Source of the DNA: Bacteroidales bacterium
GTDB taxonomy: Bacteria > Bacteroidota > Bacteroidia > Bacteroidales > Muribaculaceae
Assembly: GCA_900767075.1 (NCBI GenBank)
Contig: CAAFXX010000007.1
Span: forward strand, 1-28,053
Length of the DNA stretch: 28,053 bases
Direction of reading: 5' to 3'
In this document: piece after piece, positions 15,400 through 23,378 of the stretch
How positions within the stretch are numbered: the first letter of the stretch is position 1
How the letters are laid out: each line of letters starts with the position of its first letter
Notes under the pieces: generated by a model
Database searches by the model: none
Told to the model about the DNA's origin: nothing
Seen by the model: the letters and a program-made list of their open reading frames with translations, nothing else
Program-made: the position numbers and the translations under genes

Positions 15400-16476
15400 T
15401 TAGTGTATCTGCCCGACGAGCAGCCTGACGAAATTCCAGAATGCCTCGGAGGGCGCTATCGACGCCGCGAAACGGCTGCGGCGCGCGAGCATCGCGAGCG
15501 TGTGGAGCTTCGTCTTGCCGCCGTCGCGGCGCGGTTTCTTGAGGTGATGTCCGAAATTGCCGCCGTCGGTTATGATGTCGTGGAGCTTCGCCACGGGGAG
15601 CGTCCCCTTTCCGCTCCAGCCGGAGGGGGGCAGCACGGCGGGGTCGACGGCGAGGCAGCTCACGGCGTATTCATTGAGTAGCGCCGTCCATTTCGAGATG
15701 CCGAGCATGCGGCAGCAAGACTCGAACTCGCGGCGGTCGTAGCTGCCGGCGAGCGCCTTCGAGGCGAGCACATAGTCGCACACCTGGCGTAGACCGATGC
15801 CGTTGCCGAAGGCATGGCGCATGATGTGGAAGTCGAGCAGCAGCAGCTCAAGCAGCGGCGTCGGCGACGGGATGTCGCCCGCGGCGCTTGCGGCGCCGGT
15901 GCACGCCTCGCGCGCATAGGCGTCGAGCCGAGCCGAAGCCTTCGGGTTGCACACGTTGATGAGCGTGCGGTGGAACTCCACGATGAAGCCCTTGTAGCTG
16001 AAGGAGATGCTGCCGTCGGGATGGCGGGCGGGCTTGCAGCCGAGTCCGGCGATGATCTCCACCGCCTTCGCCAGCTCGTCGCCGGGAAGCCAGAGGTCGA
16101 TGTCGCCGCTCTCGCGCGAATCGGGGTTGGGATAGAACCGCGCCACGGAGAGCCCCTTCTGCACCACGGGGTGCAGCCGCGCCTCGCGGAAGAGCGTCAC
16201 GAGTCCGGCGAGGGCGCCGCGCATACGGAGGTTGGTGGTCTCGATAGCATTGACACGCGCCACCCACCGGGGCAGCAGTGCACCGCCGGGAAGCAGGCGT
16301 CCGGGCAGCCGGCAGAAGCTGTCGTAACAGATTCCGCAGACGGTCTGGCGCTTCGCCATGCGGTAGATTGCTTCCCAGTCGTCACCGGTCAACCCCTCGA
16401 AGAGGGAGCTGTCGGGCTGACTGCCGGCAAGCCCCTTGCGGAGCAGCTCTCGGAATGCTTTTTCGGCGGGATTCAT
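15400..16476 (-). CDS. nucleotidyltransferase-5 family protein (Pol-beta fold)
   Basis: This 358-residue protein shows the pattern of the NTP_transf_5 family: VVQKGLSVARFYPNP (104-118), SGDIDLWLP (123-131) and FIVEFHRTL (164-172). Asp125, Asp127 and Glu167 fit the metal-binding triad of the Pol-beta nucleotidyltransferase fold, so it is probably active. Members occur beside PqqD-like and HprK-like genes in natural-product loci and are thought to transfer a nucleotide to a peptide, sugar or protein. Neither donor nor acceptor can be read here. It is flanked by the PqqD-like gene (5' side, 167-base repeat spacer) and the HprK-like gene (3' side). Confidence 0.85.
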   Translation of the reverse strand: MNPAEKAFRELLRKGLAGSQPDSSLFEGLTGDDWEAIYRMAKRQTVCGICYDSFCRLPGRLLPGGALLPRWVARVNAIETTNLRMRGALAGLVTLFREARLHPVVQKGLSVARFYPNPDSRESGDIDLWLPGDELAKAVEIIAGLGCKPARHPDGSISFSYKGFIVEFHRTLINVCNPKASARLDAYAREACTGAASAAGDIPSPTPLLELLLLDFHIMRHAFGNGIGLRQVCDYVLASKALAGSYDRREFESCCRMLGISKWTALLNEYAVSCLAVDPAVLPPSGWSGKGTLPVAKLHDIITDGGNFGHHLKKPRRDGGKTKLHTLAMLARRSRFAASIAPSEAFWNFVRLLVGQIH

Positions 16477-16487
16477 AATTATTTCTG

Positions 16488-16641
16488 TAAGCCCTATAGG
16501 CCCTATAAGCCCAATAGTAGGGTTGCGGTCTTCCGCGACCGCTCGGGATTATCAGAGCTCTCAGAGTTCTCAGAGCTCTCAGAGTTCTCGGCTCCACCGG
16601 GCTATTGGCCCTATTGGGCTTATTAGGCTTATTGCTCCTAT
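16488..16641. repeat. composite repeat spacer between the PqqD-like and NTase genes
   Basis: It contains a 9-bp-period arm GCCCTATAG (16488-16514), a GTAGGG-TTGCGG palindrome (16515-16540), an array of TCAGAGYTC 9-mers (16551-16590) and the opposing GGGCTTATT arm ending GCTCCTAT (16600-16641). The array is a second 9-mer family, unrelated in sequence to the arms but with the same period. Confidence 0.85.
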
Positions 16642-16644
16642 AAT

Positions 16645-16911
16645 TTATAATATCAGCCCCGATTCCTGCCAGGAAGCGAGCAGCTTCCTGACGTCGGCGA
16701 GCGCCGTGGCGGCCGCCACGTCGTATTCGGCGCAGAGGGCTTCTGCCAGCTGCGCCTCGCCTGAAATGCCGGCTGCAAGCCGGGTCCACACGAAGGCGGC
16801 GGTGTCGTTGAGCGTGTAGACGTTCGTCACGTTGGCGTCTTTCTCCGACACGTCGACCAGCATGTAGCGGTCGCCGACCTTGCGCAGCTTAAGGTTTGCC
16901 TTTGCCTTCAT
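16645..16911 (-). CDS. PqqD-like RRE (peptide-recognition) protein
   Basis: This 88-residue protein matches the small winged-helix PqqD/RRE family: KLRKVGDRYMLVDV, then NVYTLNDTAAFVWTRLAAG, then LAEALCAEYDV and ADVRKLLASWQESGLI. RRE proteins bind leader peptides and present them to modifying enzymes. The ATG at 16911 is only two bases after the stop of the sugar transferase gene, so the two are one transcript and probably translationally coupled. With the NTase and HprK-like genes following, this is the core of a possible peptide-modifying set. No precursor peptide gene is evident beside it. Confidence 0.9.
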   Translation of the reverse strand: MKAKANLKLRKVGDRYMLVDVSEKDANVTNVYTLNDTAAFVWTRLAAGISGEAQLAEALCAEYDVAAATALADVRKLLASWQESGLIL

Positions 16912-16913
16912 TG

Positions 16914-17681
16914 TCAGAATTCCTTGCCGCTGATGATCGAATAGGCGGTCTTCCAGATGATGCTGATGTCGCGGCGGAAGGAATAGCCCTTCAGGTAGTC
17001 GAGGTCCATCTCGGCGCGGCGGATCATCTGCGCCATCGTCTCGGTGTAGCCGTTGTAGAGCGTCGCCTCCGAGAAGAGGCCGGGGCGAAGCGCGGAGAGC
17101 AGACGGTAGTCGGGGTATTCCTCAAGGATCTTCCCGGTGAAATAGGGACGCTCGGGACGCGGGCCGACCACGCTCATGTCGCCCTTGAACACGTTCCACA
17201 GCTGCGGGAACTCGTCGAGGTGATGGTCGCGCAGGAAGGCGCCGACCTTCGTGAGGCGCGCGTCGTGCTTCTCGCAGAGCTTGGGCACACCGTCGCTTTC
17301 GGAGTCGATCCGCATGGTGCGGAACTTGTAGATGGTGAACACCTTCCCCTTGCGACCCACGCGCTGCTGCGAGAAGATGGGGCTGTGGAAGTCGCCCAGC
17401 CAGACAGCCAATGTGATCACGGCGATAAGCGGCGAGAAGAGGGTGAAGGCAACGAGGGCTACGACGATGTCGAAGGCGCGCTTCACGCAGCGCTGCGAGA
17501 GAGTGAGACCGATGAACGCCGTTCCGGCATGTTTTTCATTTTTGGGGCGCACGGCATGACTGCCATGCCGGTCAGGTGCGGGGACAACCTGATAGTCCCA
17601 CAGTTCAGGGTTTGCGGCGTAGGCCTCTTCGTCCATGACGCCGACCGAGGTGTAAGTCTGATCGTTGATTTTATATTTCAT
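16914..17681 (-). CDS. undecaprenyl-phosphate sugar phosphotransferase (initiating enzyme)
   Basis: This 255-residue protein belongs to the bacterial sugar transferase family that loads the first sugar-1-phosphate on the lipid carrier. It has a cytoplasmic N-terminal tail, one hydrophobic hairpin (about 70-95) and then the catalytic motifs: FSQQRVGRKGKVFTIYKFRTM (two parts, 103-123), HHLDEFPQLWNVFKGDMSVVGPRPERP (two parts, 153-179) and LRPGLFSEATLYNG. It lacks the long N-terminal membrane region of WcaJ, so it is the short type. The sugar specificity is unknown. It precedes the PqqD-like gene by 2 bases, an unusual coupling of EPS initiation with an RRE protein. Confidence 0.93.
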   Translation of the reverse strand: MKYKINDQTYTSVGVMDEEAYAANPELWDYQVVPAPDRHGSHAVRPKNEKHAGTAFIGLTLSQRCVKRAFDIVVALVAFTLFSPLIAVITLAVWLGDFHSPIFSQQRVGRKGKVFTIYKFRTMRIDSESDGVPKLCEKHDARLTKVGAFLRDHHLDEFPQLWNVFKGDMSVVGPRPERPYFTGKILEEYPDYRLLSALRPGLFSEATLYNGYTETMAQMIRRAEMDLDYLKGYSFRRDISIIWKTAYSIISGKEF

Positions 17682-17711
17682 GAGATAGTTGGTTTAATCG
17701 AAACTATTATT

Positions 17712-17843
17712 GGAGTTCTCGGAGTTCTCAGAGTGCTCAGAGGGCTCAGAGGGCTCAGAGTTCTCAGAGCTATTGGTCCTATTGGCACTATCGGGCTTAT
17801 TGCCCCTATCATTTTATCTGCGGGCGCAAATTATTGCGCCCCT
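17712..17843. repeat. composite repeat spacer upstream of the sugar transferase gene
   Basis: TCAGAG-type 9-mers (17712-17770, with GTT, GTG and GGG variants) pass directly into a degenerate GGGCTTATT-type arm (17770-17809). Then comes the palindrome GGGCGCAAATTATTGCGCCC (17822-17841). The stop codon TAA of the six-HTH protein lies in the centre of that palindrome (17831-17833). Confidence 0.85.
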
Positions 17844-19051
17844 GCGAGCCGGTTGTGGCGCTCGATTGCCTCCGGCAGGTTGCGCCGGATGAATCCGGCG
17901 ACGCTGTTGTAGGTAAGCCCGAGGCGCGCGGCGATCGAGCGGAGGCTCTCGGCAGTGGTCTCGTATGCCTCGATGGCGGCAGCGTAGCGCCTGTAGCTGC
18001 GTCGTAGCACCTTCCTGCCGTTCGGCAGCTCAATCATGCCCATCTCGCGCCACAATTCCGGACAATGCTCCTTCAGATAGGCGCGGAAGACTTCGGGGAT
18101 GAACCCGTATTTGCGCGCCGTGCCCTCCACGGTGCCCTTCCCCGCCTTCAGCTCGGCGATGGCGCCGGCGTATTTCTCGGCGGTGCGCGGGTCGGAGCGC
18201 TTCACCCCTTCGAGGCTGGCGCGGTCGGACGAGCCTTCCGGCAGCGTGGCCCCGCGCCGCTTGAACATCAGGTCCTTGTGCCACATGCGCAGATGATTCT
18301 TAAATGCCTGCATGTCGGTGCCCGTGGCGGTGCATATCTCCTTCATCGGGAGCGAGGAGGTGCGGTAGAGCTCGACGGCACGGGCGAAACGCCCGATGCA
18401 TTTCTTATCGGGACGACGGATCTGACCGTTGCCCGATACGCGTCCGACGCGGGGCACGAGCTGCCCTTCGCGCCGCCGGTCGCGCCGCATCCCGACGATA
18501 TCCTTATGGTAAAGGAGCATGTGCTGACGCAGCCCTGTGAACGAGAGCCGGCAGGCGGCGACCTCCCCGATGGTCTTGTCGGTGGTTTTCAGCATCTCCA
18601 CGGCGCATGAATAGGCATCCGTGCTCGACTTGCGCGCACCGCGCCGGAAGTTGTCGGCGATGCCGCGGCGCTGCCGCTCTTTCTCGCGGCGCTCGAGGAT
18701 CTCCGGGTAATGTGCCTTGAGCTGGTTGCCCAGGGCTATGCCGTCGAGGTGAAAAAGCCGCGCGACCTGCGACACGTTGAGATGAATGTAATCCTCGCTG
18801 TCGCATGCCTCGACCGCCGCCTTGTACTTGGCGTGGGTGGAGGGCAGCTGCCCTTCCGGCTTTCTGATCTTCCTTTCGGCAGAACCGGCTTCGACACCGT
18901 GGCGAGCGAACATCAGGGCACGGTGATGGCGCTGGATGTAGGAAGCGAAGCCACCGCGCGAGACCCCGCATTCGCGGCTGATCTCGGTGATGGAGAGGTC
19001 GGTGTCGCGATAGAGCTGCAGCGCAGCCCGGTATTTCTCATCGGCAGACAT
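17831..19051 (-). CDS. protein with six tandem helix-turn-helix repeats, probable DNA-binding
   Basis: This 406-residue protein consists of six copies of one unit, near residues 5-51, 74-122, 145-191, 221-266, 292-338 and 354-399. The unit runs kYaaAvexyxxtdxsixeiaxxxgxsxxxfxxylxxhhxdl, which has the spacing of a homeodomain/Myb-like or resolvase-type HTH. Examples are LSITEISRECGVSRGGFASYIQ and LRSIAARLGLTYNSVAGFIR. The linkers are basic (RREKERQRRG, RRDRRREG). No other domain is seen. I do not recognise a named family. It could be a regulator of the EPS genes or bind the periodic repeats that surround it; neither is shown. It has no signal peptide. The last four residues come from a palindromic repeat. 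Confidence 0.8.
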   Translation of the reverse strand: MSADEKYRAALQLYRDTDLSITEISRECGVSRGGFASYIQRHHRALMFARHGVEAGSAERKIRKPEGQLPSTHAKYKAAVEACDSEDYIHLNVSQVARLFHLDGIALGNQLKAHYPEILERREKERQRRGIADNFRRGARKSSTDAYSCAVEMLKTTDKTIGEVAACRLSFTGLRQHMLLYHKDIVGMRRDRRREGQLVPRVGRVSGNGQIRRPDKKCIGRFARAVELYRTSSLPMKEICTATGTDMQAFKNHLRMWHKDLMFKRRGATLPEGSSDRASLEGVKRSDPRTAEKYAGAIAELKAGKGTVEGTARKYGFIPEVFRAYLKEHCPELWREMGMIELPNGRKVLRRSYRRYAAAIEAYETTAESLRSIAARLGLTYNSVAGFIRRNLPEAIERHNRLAGAQ

Positions 19052-19056
19052 GAGGT

Positions 19057-19242
19057 AATTTTGAATGGGGAATTTTGAATGTTGAATTGGAGAGGCGGTT
19101 TCCTGCCGCCGGCTCTCCCGGGATTCCCGAGATTCCCGGGCGGGCGCAAAATATTGCGCCTCTACTATTGGGCTTATTGGGCTTATTGCTCCTATAGTTT
19201 TATCTATAATTTTATCTGCGGGCGCAAATTATTGCTCCCTAC
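19057..19242. repeat. repeat-filled spacer between a GT4 gene and the six-HTH gene
   Basis: It holds TTTTGAATGTTGAATTGGAG with the following GGCGG..CCGCC palindrome (19071-19114), a CCCGGGATTCCCGAGATTCCCGGG-type element (19116-19140, in two overlapping palindromes), GGGCGCAAAATATTGCGCC (19142-19160), a short GGGCTTATT arm (19164-19198) and a degenerate GCGCAA element that ends CTCCCTAC (19218-19242). The last bases include the stop codon of the GT4 gene. Confidence 0.85.
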
Positions 19243-20345
19243 AGCTCCCGGTAAATCGCGGCGATATTATCGATAAATCTGTCAAGCGTGAAGAGCTCCT
19301 CCCAGCGGCGACGCGCGTTGACCGCGAAGCTGTCGGGATGGTTGAGCGGGTCGACCACCTTGACGATGGCGCGCGCCAGTGCTTCGGGATCGTTGCACGC
19401 GACGTTGATGCCCGAGATGCCGTCGGCGTTGACCCACGACGTCCCCGAGCCGGGTATCTTTGTCGCCACGACGGGCACCCCTGCCGACATCGCCTCGATC
19501 AGCACGATGCCGAATGCCTCGGTCTTCTCGACCGACGGCAGCACGAACACCGAGGCGGCGCCCATCAGCGCGTCGCGGTCCTCGTCGGAGATGCGCCCGA
19601 GCAGAAGCACCTTGTCCTTGAGGTCCTTCTCGGCGATCAGCTTCTCGAATTTCTCCTTCAGCGGACCCGAGCCGGCGATCACCGTAACGTAATCGTCGGG
19701 CAGGCTGCGCGAGGCGAGGATAAGGTTGTCGAAGCCCTTGTAAGGTATGAGCCTGCCGAGCGAGAAGACCACCTTGCGGTTGCCGAGGCGGCGCCCCCAT
19801 TCACCGGCGCCATTGCGGTCGGGGCGGACCGGCACGATGCCGATCGGCACGCACCGCAGCTTGTCGGCGACGCGCTTCAGCTCCTTGGAGCCGGCGGCGT
19901 AGTTGGGCGATGTGCAGATCACGCGGTCGGCGCGGTCGAGCAACCAGCTCTGCAGCGGACGGTAAGCCTTCAGCAGCATGTGCTGGCGCAGGATGTCGGA
20001 ATGCCAGTGGAGCACCACCTTCCCCTTGTAGCCGCTCATCTTCAGGGCGAGCGCCGCCATCGGGTCGGGATGATGCACGTGGATTATATCGTAATCGGCG
20101 GCGGTGTGGCGCAGGCGCTCGATCATCGCCGGCGAGATCATGGTGCTCTTCGCCTTGAAGAGGGTCGGCACGGCGAACACCTTGCCGCAGCCGTTGAGCG
20201 GGATTTCCTGCGGCTCGCCCTCGGCGACGGCACACAGCATGTCGCATGCCACGCCGCGTGCGGTCAGCCCGCACGCCAGGTCGAACATCACCTTCTCCAC
20301 GCCGCCCAAAATCGGCCAGAACTTACCAAGCTGCAGTATTTTCAT
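19239..20345 (-). CDS. GT4-family glycosyltransferase
   Basis: This 368-residue protein has a GT-B fold. Its N-terminal acceptor half starts MKILQLGKFWPILGGVEKV. The donor half has SLGRLIPYKGFDNLI, VIAGSGPLKEKFEKL and EKTEAFGIVLIEAMSAGVPVVAT, which holds the E-x7-E signature of GT4 retaining enzymes. It adds a sugar from a nucleotide donor to the lipid-linked repeat unit on the cytoplasmic face; which sugar cannot be read. It ends in TAG supplied by a repeat end (REL-stop). Repeat-filled spacers lie on both sides. Confidence 0.92.
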   Translation of the reverse strand: MKILQLGKFWPILGGVEKVMFDLACGLTARGVACDMLCAVAEGEPQEIPLNGCGKVFAVPTLFKAKSTMISPAMIERLRHTAADYDIIHVHHPDPMAALALKMSGYKGKVVLHWHSDILRQHMLLKAYRPLQSWLLDRADRVICTSPNYAAGSKELKRVADKLRCVPIGIVPVRPDRNGAGEWGRRLGNRKVVFSLGRLIPYKGFDNLILASRSLPDDYVTVIAGSGPLKEKFEKLIAEKDLKDKVLLLGRISDEDRDALMGAASVFVLPSVEKTEAFGIVLIEAMSAGVPVVATKIPGSGTSWVNADGISGINVACNDPEALARAIVKVVDPLNHPDSFAVNARRRWEELFTLDRFIDNIAAIYREL

Positions 20346-20372
20346 AAGTCAGAAGTAATAGTTGTGATTGAT

Positions 20373-20643
20373 TGTAGGGTCGCGGCGCGCCGCGACCGCC
20401 GTAGGGGCGCAATATTTTGCGCCCGCCATAGGAGCCATACGCCCTATAAGCCCTATAGTAGGGGCGCAATATTTTGCGCCCATCGTGATTATCAGAGTTC
20501 TCAGAGTTCTCAGAGTTCTCAGAGTTCTCAGAGTTCTCAGAATTCTCAGAGTTCTCAGAGTTCTCAGAGCTCTCAGAGTTCTCTGAGTTCTCGGCTCCCC
20601 CTGGCTATTGGGTCTATTCGCCCTATTGGGCTTATTGGGCCTA
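20373..20643. repeat. composite repeat spacer between two GT4 genes, with an 11-unit 9-mer array
   Basis: Palindromes with TGTAGGG-type ends lie at 20373-20397 (TCGCGGCGCGCCGCGA core), 20401-20424 and 20458-20481 (both GCGCAATATTTTGCGC core). A 9-bp-period arm is at 20427-20457. Eleven units of TCAGAGTTC or close variants run from 20492 to 20590. The opposing arm is at 20601-20643 and contains the TAG stop of the GT4 gene. No gene is visible here. Confidence 0.9.
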
Positions 20644-21897
20644 TAAAATCATGTGCTTTGGTCTGATGAGGCTCTCGTAGAGCCTGAGATAGTCGCGGTA
20701 GCGGTCTTCCTTGCGGAAGTTCTCTAAGGCATACGCCCGGCATTCGCCGGCGAATGCCCCCTTGCCAGCCGCCGCGATCTCGCGCACCGCCGCGAGCAGC
20801 CCCTCCGTGTCGTGCTGCTCGACGATCCTGCCCGTGACAGGCGTCACCGACTCGATGCTGCCCCCCGTGCGGTAGGTCACCACCGGCGTGCCGCAGGCGA
20901 TCGCCTCTAAGTTCACCGTCGGATAATTGTCCTGATATGTCGGGTTGACAAAAGCCGTCGCCGCCGAATAAAGCTTCGCGAGCGTCTCGATGTTCTCCGT
21001 GCGCCGTATCCATTTGATGGAAGCGGGCAGACGCTTCGCCGTGGCGGGGTCGACGCCCACGAGCACGATCGTCTCGTCGGGGAGGAGCATCCCCGCCATC
21101 TCGATGAAATCGTCGATGCCCTTCTCGGGCAGCCAGATGCTGGCGAGACCGAGGATAATCTTCTTCCCCGGCTCGATGCCGAGCGTGCGGCGCACCTCCG
21201 CGTCATCGTCGTAGGGACGGAAGATATCGCAGTTAATGCCGTTATGGATCACCTGATAGGGATAGTCCTTGAGGAAAGAGCGCGACATCTCGCCGCGCAT
21301 CCAGTGGGATACGGGCACGATCGTCATGCGGTCCTTGGGAACGGAAGTGAAATACTTCCGCTTGTCGATGAAATTGCGGCGCGAGCGGTCGATGAGCAGG
21401 CTTCGCGGGAACGCTCCGCGCTGCGGACAGCCGCCGCAGCCGGTCTGCCACTTGTCGCAGCCGATCGCCGAGTAATAATAGCAGTGGCCTGTGTAGAGCC
21501 AGCAGTCGTGGACGGTCCAGACCACTTTCACGTCGCTGTCACGCAGATAATTGAAGAACACCGGATAATTCAGGAAATACCCGTGGATGTTGTGTATGTG
21601 GATGATGTCGGGGTCGATCTCGCGCAGCTGCTTCACGAACTCGCGCGTGGCGCCGGCGGAGCCGAGGCCGTGGCGGTCGAACACACGCGTCTGGAGCCCG
21701 TGGAGACACGTGCTCCACTTGCTGCCGACAGGCAGGATCTCGGTAGTGCACGGGCGGATGCCGTCGCGCCCCTTGCCGTAGGCGCACCAGTTGCGCCAGC
21801 CCTCGCTCACGGCGAGGGCGCCGATCTCCTGCATGATGCGCCCCGTCGACGTATTGGTGCGCAGCACCGGATTGACCTGCACGATCTTACCGGACAT
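20641..21897 (-). CDS. GT4-family glycosyltransferase with Cys-rich insert
   Basis: This 418-residue protein has a GT-B fold. Its N-terminal half has IIHIHNIHGYFLNYPVFF (99-116) and WTVHDCWLYTGHC (127-139), with Cys132, Cys139, Cys147, Cys154 and Cys157 close together, a pattern that might bind a metal. The C-terminal donor half has LGLASIWLPEKGIDDFIEM, TAFVNPTYQDNYPTVNLEAIACGTPVVTYRTGG (shown here as one motif region near 315-345) and ESVTPVTGRIV. It builds the EPS repeat unit in the cytoplasm. The stop codon lies in the end of a 9-bp-period arm. Its 5' leader is a duplicate of that of the six-HTH gene. Confidence 0.92.
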   Translation of the reverse strand: MSGKIVQVNPVLRTNTSTGRIMQEIGALAVSEGWRNWCAYGKGRDGIRPCTTEILPVGSKWSTCLHGLQTRVFDRHGLGSAGATREFVKQLREIDPDIIHIHNIHGYFLNYPVFFNYLRDSDVKVVWTVHDCWLYTGHCYYYSAIGCDKWQTGCGGCPQRGAFPRSLLIDRSRRNFIDKRKYFTSVPKDRMTIVPVSHWMRGEMSRSFLKDYPYQVIHNGINCDIFRPYDDDAEVRRTLGIEPGKKIILGLASIWLPEKGIDDFIEMAGMLLPDETIVLVGVDPATAKRLPASIKWIRRTENIETLAKLYSAATAFVNPTYQDNYPTVNLEAIACGTPVVTYRTGGSIESVTPVTGRIVEQHDTEGLLAAVREIAAAGKGAFAGECRAYALENFRKEDRYRDYLRLYESLIRPKHMIL

Positions 21898-22234
21898 AAT
21901 TTTGAATGTGGAATTTTGAATGTTGAATTTTGAATGTTGAATTGGAGAGGCGGTTTTCTACCGCCGGCTATCGGATTTTTATAGGAGCCATAGGCCATAT
22001 AAGCCCTATAGGAGCAATGCTCCCGGCGCTCCCGGCGCTCTGAATTCTCTTGTCTTTTTTACCAGAGGCACATAGTTACCAGAGCACCCCTCTGGTTTCC
22101 CTTGGTCTCTGGTCTAAATCCGGTCGCGGCAGGCCGGCGACCCTACAGGTGCTCTGGTCTGAAACCTGCGGGCGCAAATTATTGCGCCCCTACTATTGGC
22201 CCTATTGGCCCTATTGGGCTTATTGGACCTATTA
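21898..22234. repeat. 337-base spacer made almost wholly of repeats
   Basis: Next to the GT4 start is a run of TTTTGAATGTTGAA units and GGCGGTTTTCTACCGCC (21901-21968), closely matching 19057-19114. Then come a 9-bp-period arm (21981-22011), a low-complexity CCAGAG/CTCTGG part (22061-22113), a TCGCGG palindrome ending GCGACCCTACA (22122-22147), a GGTGCTCTGG flank, a GCGCAAATTATTGCGC palindrome (22170-22193) and the opposing GGGCTTATT arm (22193-22233). No coding region is supported. Confidence 0.85.
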
Positions 22235-22235
22235 A

Positions 22236-23378
22236 TTATTTTTTCCCTGTCAAACTGTCGAAGAGCGCCATCCAGCGCGCCATCACCGCCGCTTCGGAGA
22301 AGCGCCCGCGCACCTCCGTGGCGCGTGCGCCCATGGCGGCGCGGCGCTCGCCGTCGCGCATCACGCCGAGCAATGCCTCGGCGAAGCCCTCCGTGTCGCC
22401 GTCGGCGACTATCCGCCCCGTCACGCCATCCCTGATGATGTCGCGAGGCCCGCATTTGCAATCGAACGCAATCGCCGGCACTCCGCACGACATCGCCTCA
22501 ACCAATACCATTCCGAATCCCTCATAATAAGAGGTCATGGCTATGATAGAGCTGTTGGCATATTCCTGCTCTATCTTATCGGTCGGCTTATTTATATGCA
22601 GACTGTCCTGAAGACCGCGCTCAGCAATCATGGCAAGAAGCATCTCGCGCCATTCTCCCTGACCGTAGATGTCAAGATTCCAATCTTTGGCTATCGGATC
22701 TCTTTTTACAATCTCCCAGATTTTAACCAGACGGTCGAAGCCCTTCTGGTAATCGAGTCGTCCCACGGCTATAACACGCTTCGCCGAGCACTCGCTGTGC
22801 ATGGTAATCGCGGGTACTGCATTGGCGATAACCGAAATATTCGGCATATTTCCCCAATATCCCTTATCCTCCTCCGTGAGCACCACGAAGCTGTCGAAGC
22901 TCCGCGCAATCCTCTCGTCCTGACGGCTGCGGCGGCGGTCGATCAGCCCCGTCAGACCCTTCCTGCCGTACTGTAAGCGGAAAAAGCGGTTGAAATGCAG
23001 TTCGAGCACCTTCTTGCTGCCATCCTTGATGGCGGGGATGAACGACGACTCCGACGGATAGAGCGACACCGTCACATCGGGACGCTCCTGCATCAGCAGC
23101 TCCGCGAGCCGCCGCCGGTGCATGCGACACTTGCGCAGATAGGAAGGTATGCGCTTAAAGAGCGGCTTCTCCTTGTCGAGCGAATAATTGATGCCGAGGT
23201 CTACCATGCGTACCTGCGCCGGAAACTCATAGAACGGCGCACGCCCCTGCTGGTCGGTTGTGACCACGACCACCTCCCACTCCGGGCGGTTCTCGCAGAT
23301 CCACCTCACTTTATTGAGCAGCACCCGCTCCATCCCCCCCGGATTATACACCGAGCAATGACAATACACCACCTTCAT
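22236..23378 (-). CDS. GT4-family glycosyltransferase
   Basis: This 380-residue protein has a GT-B fold. It starts MKVVYCHCSVYNPGGMERVLL (the Gly-Gly-x-Glu loop near 14-17). It then has RVIAVGRLDYQKGFDRLVKI, LDIYGQGEWREML and TSYYEGFGMVLVEAMSCGVPAIAFD with the E-x7-E signature. It belongs to the EPS repeat-unit glycosyltransferases; the donor sugar is unknown. Its ATG overlaps the stop of the GT8 gene by four bases (ATGA). Base composition dips near 22520-22870, between two GC-rich ends, so the gene may be mosaic. It is the first gene, in this direction, followed by a repeat-filled spacer. Confidence 0.92.
   Translation of the reverse strand: MKVVYCHCSVYNPGGMERVLLNKVRWICENRPEWEVVVVTTDQQGRAPFYEFPAQVRMVDLGINYSLDKEKPLFKRIPSYLRKCRMHRRRLAELLMQERPDVTVSLYPSESSFIPAIKDGSKKVLELHFNRFFRLQYGRKGLTGLIDRRRSRQDERIARSFDSFVVLTEEDKGYWGNMPNISVIANAVPAITMHSECSAKRVIAVGRLDYQKGFDRLVKIWEIVKRDPIAKDWNLDIYGQGEWREMLLAMIAERGLQDSLHINKPTDKIEQEYANSSIIAMTSYYEGFGMVLVEAMSCGVPAIAFDCKCGPRDIIRDGVTGRIVADGDTEGFAEALLGVMRDGERRAAMGARATEVRGRFSEAAVMARWMALFDSLTGKK

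Noticed and set aside
20490..20593. A coding repeat (translations such as SQSSQSS or RVLRVLR)
   Set aside because: The array stays open only because nine bases is three codons. It lies between genes, has no start context, and the same sequence occurs in several spacers.
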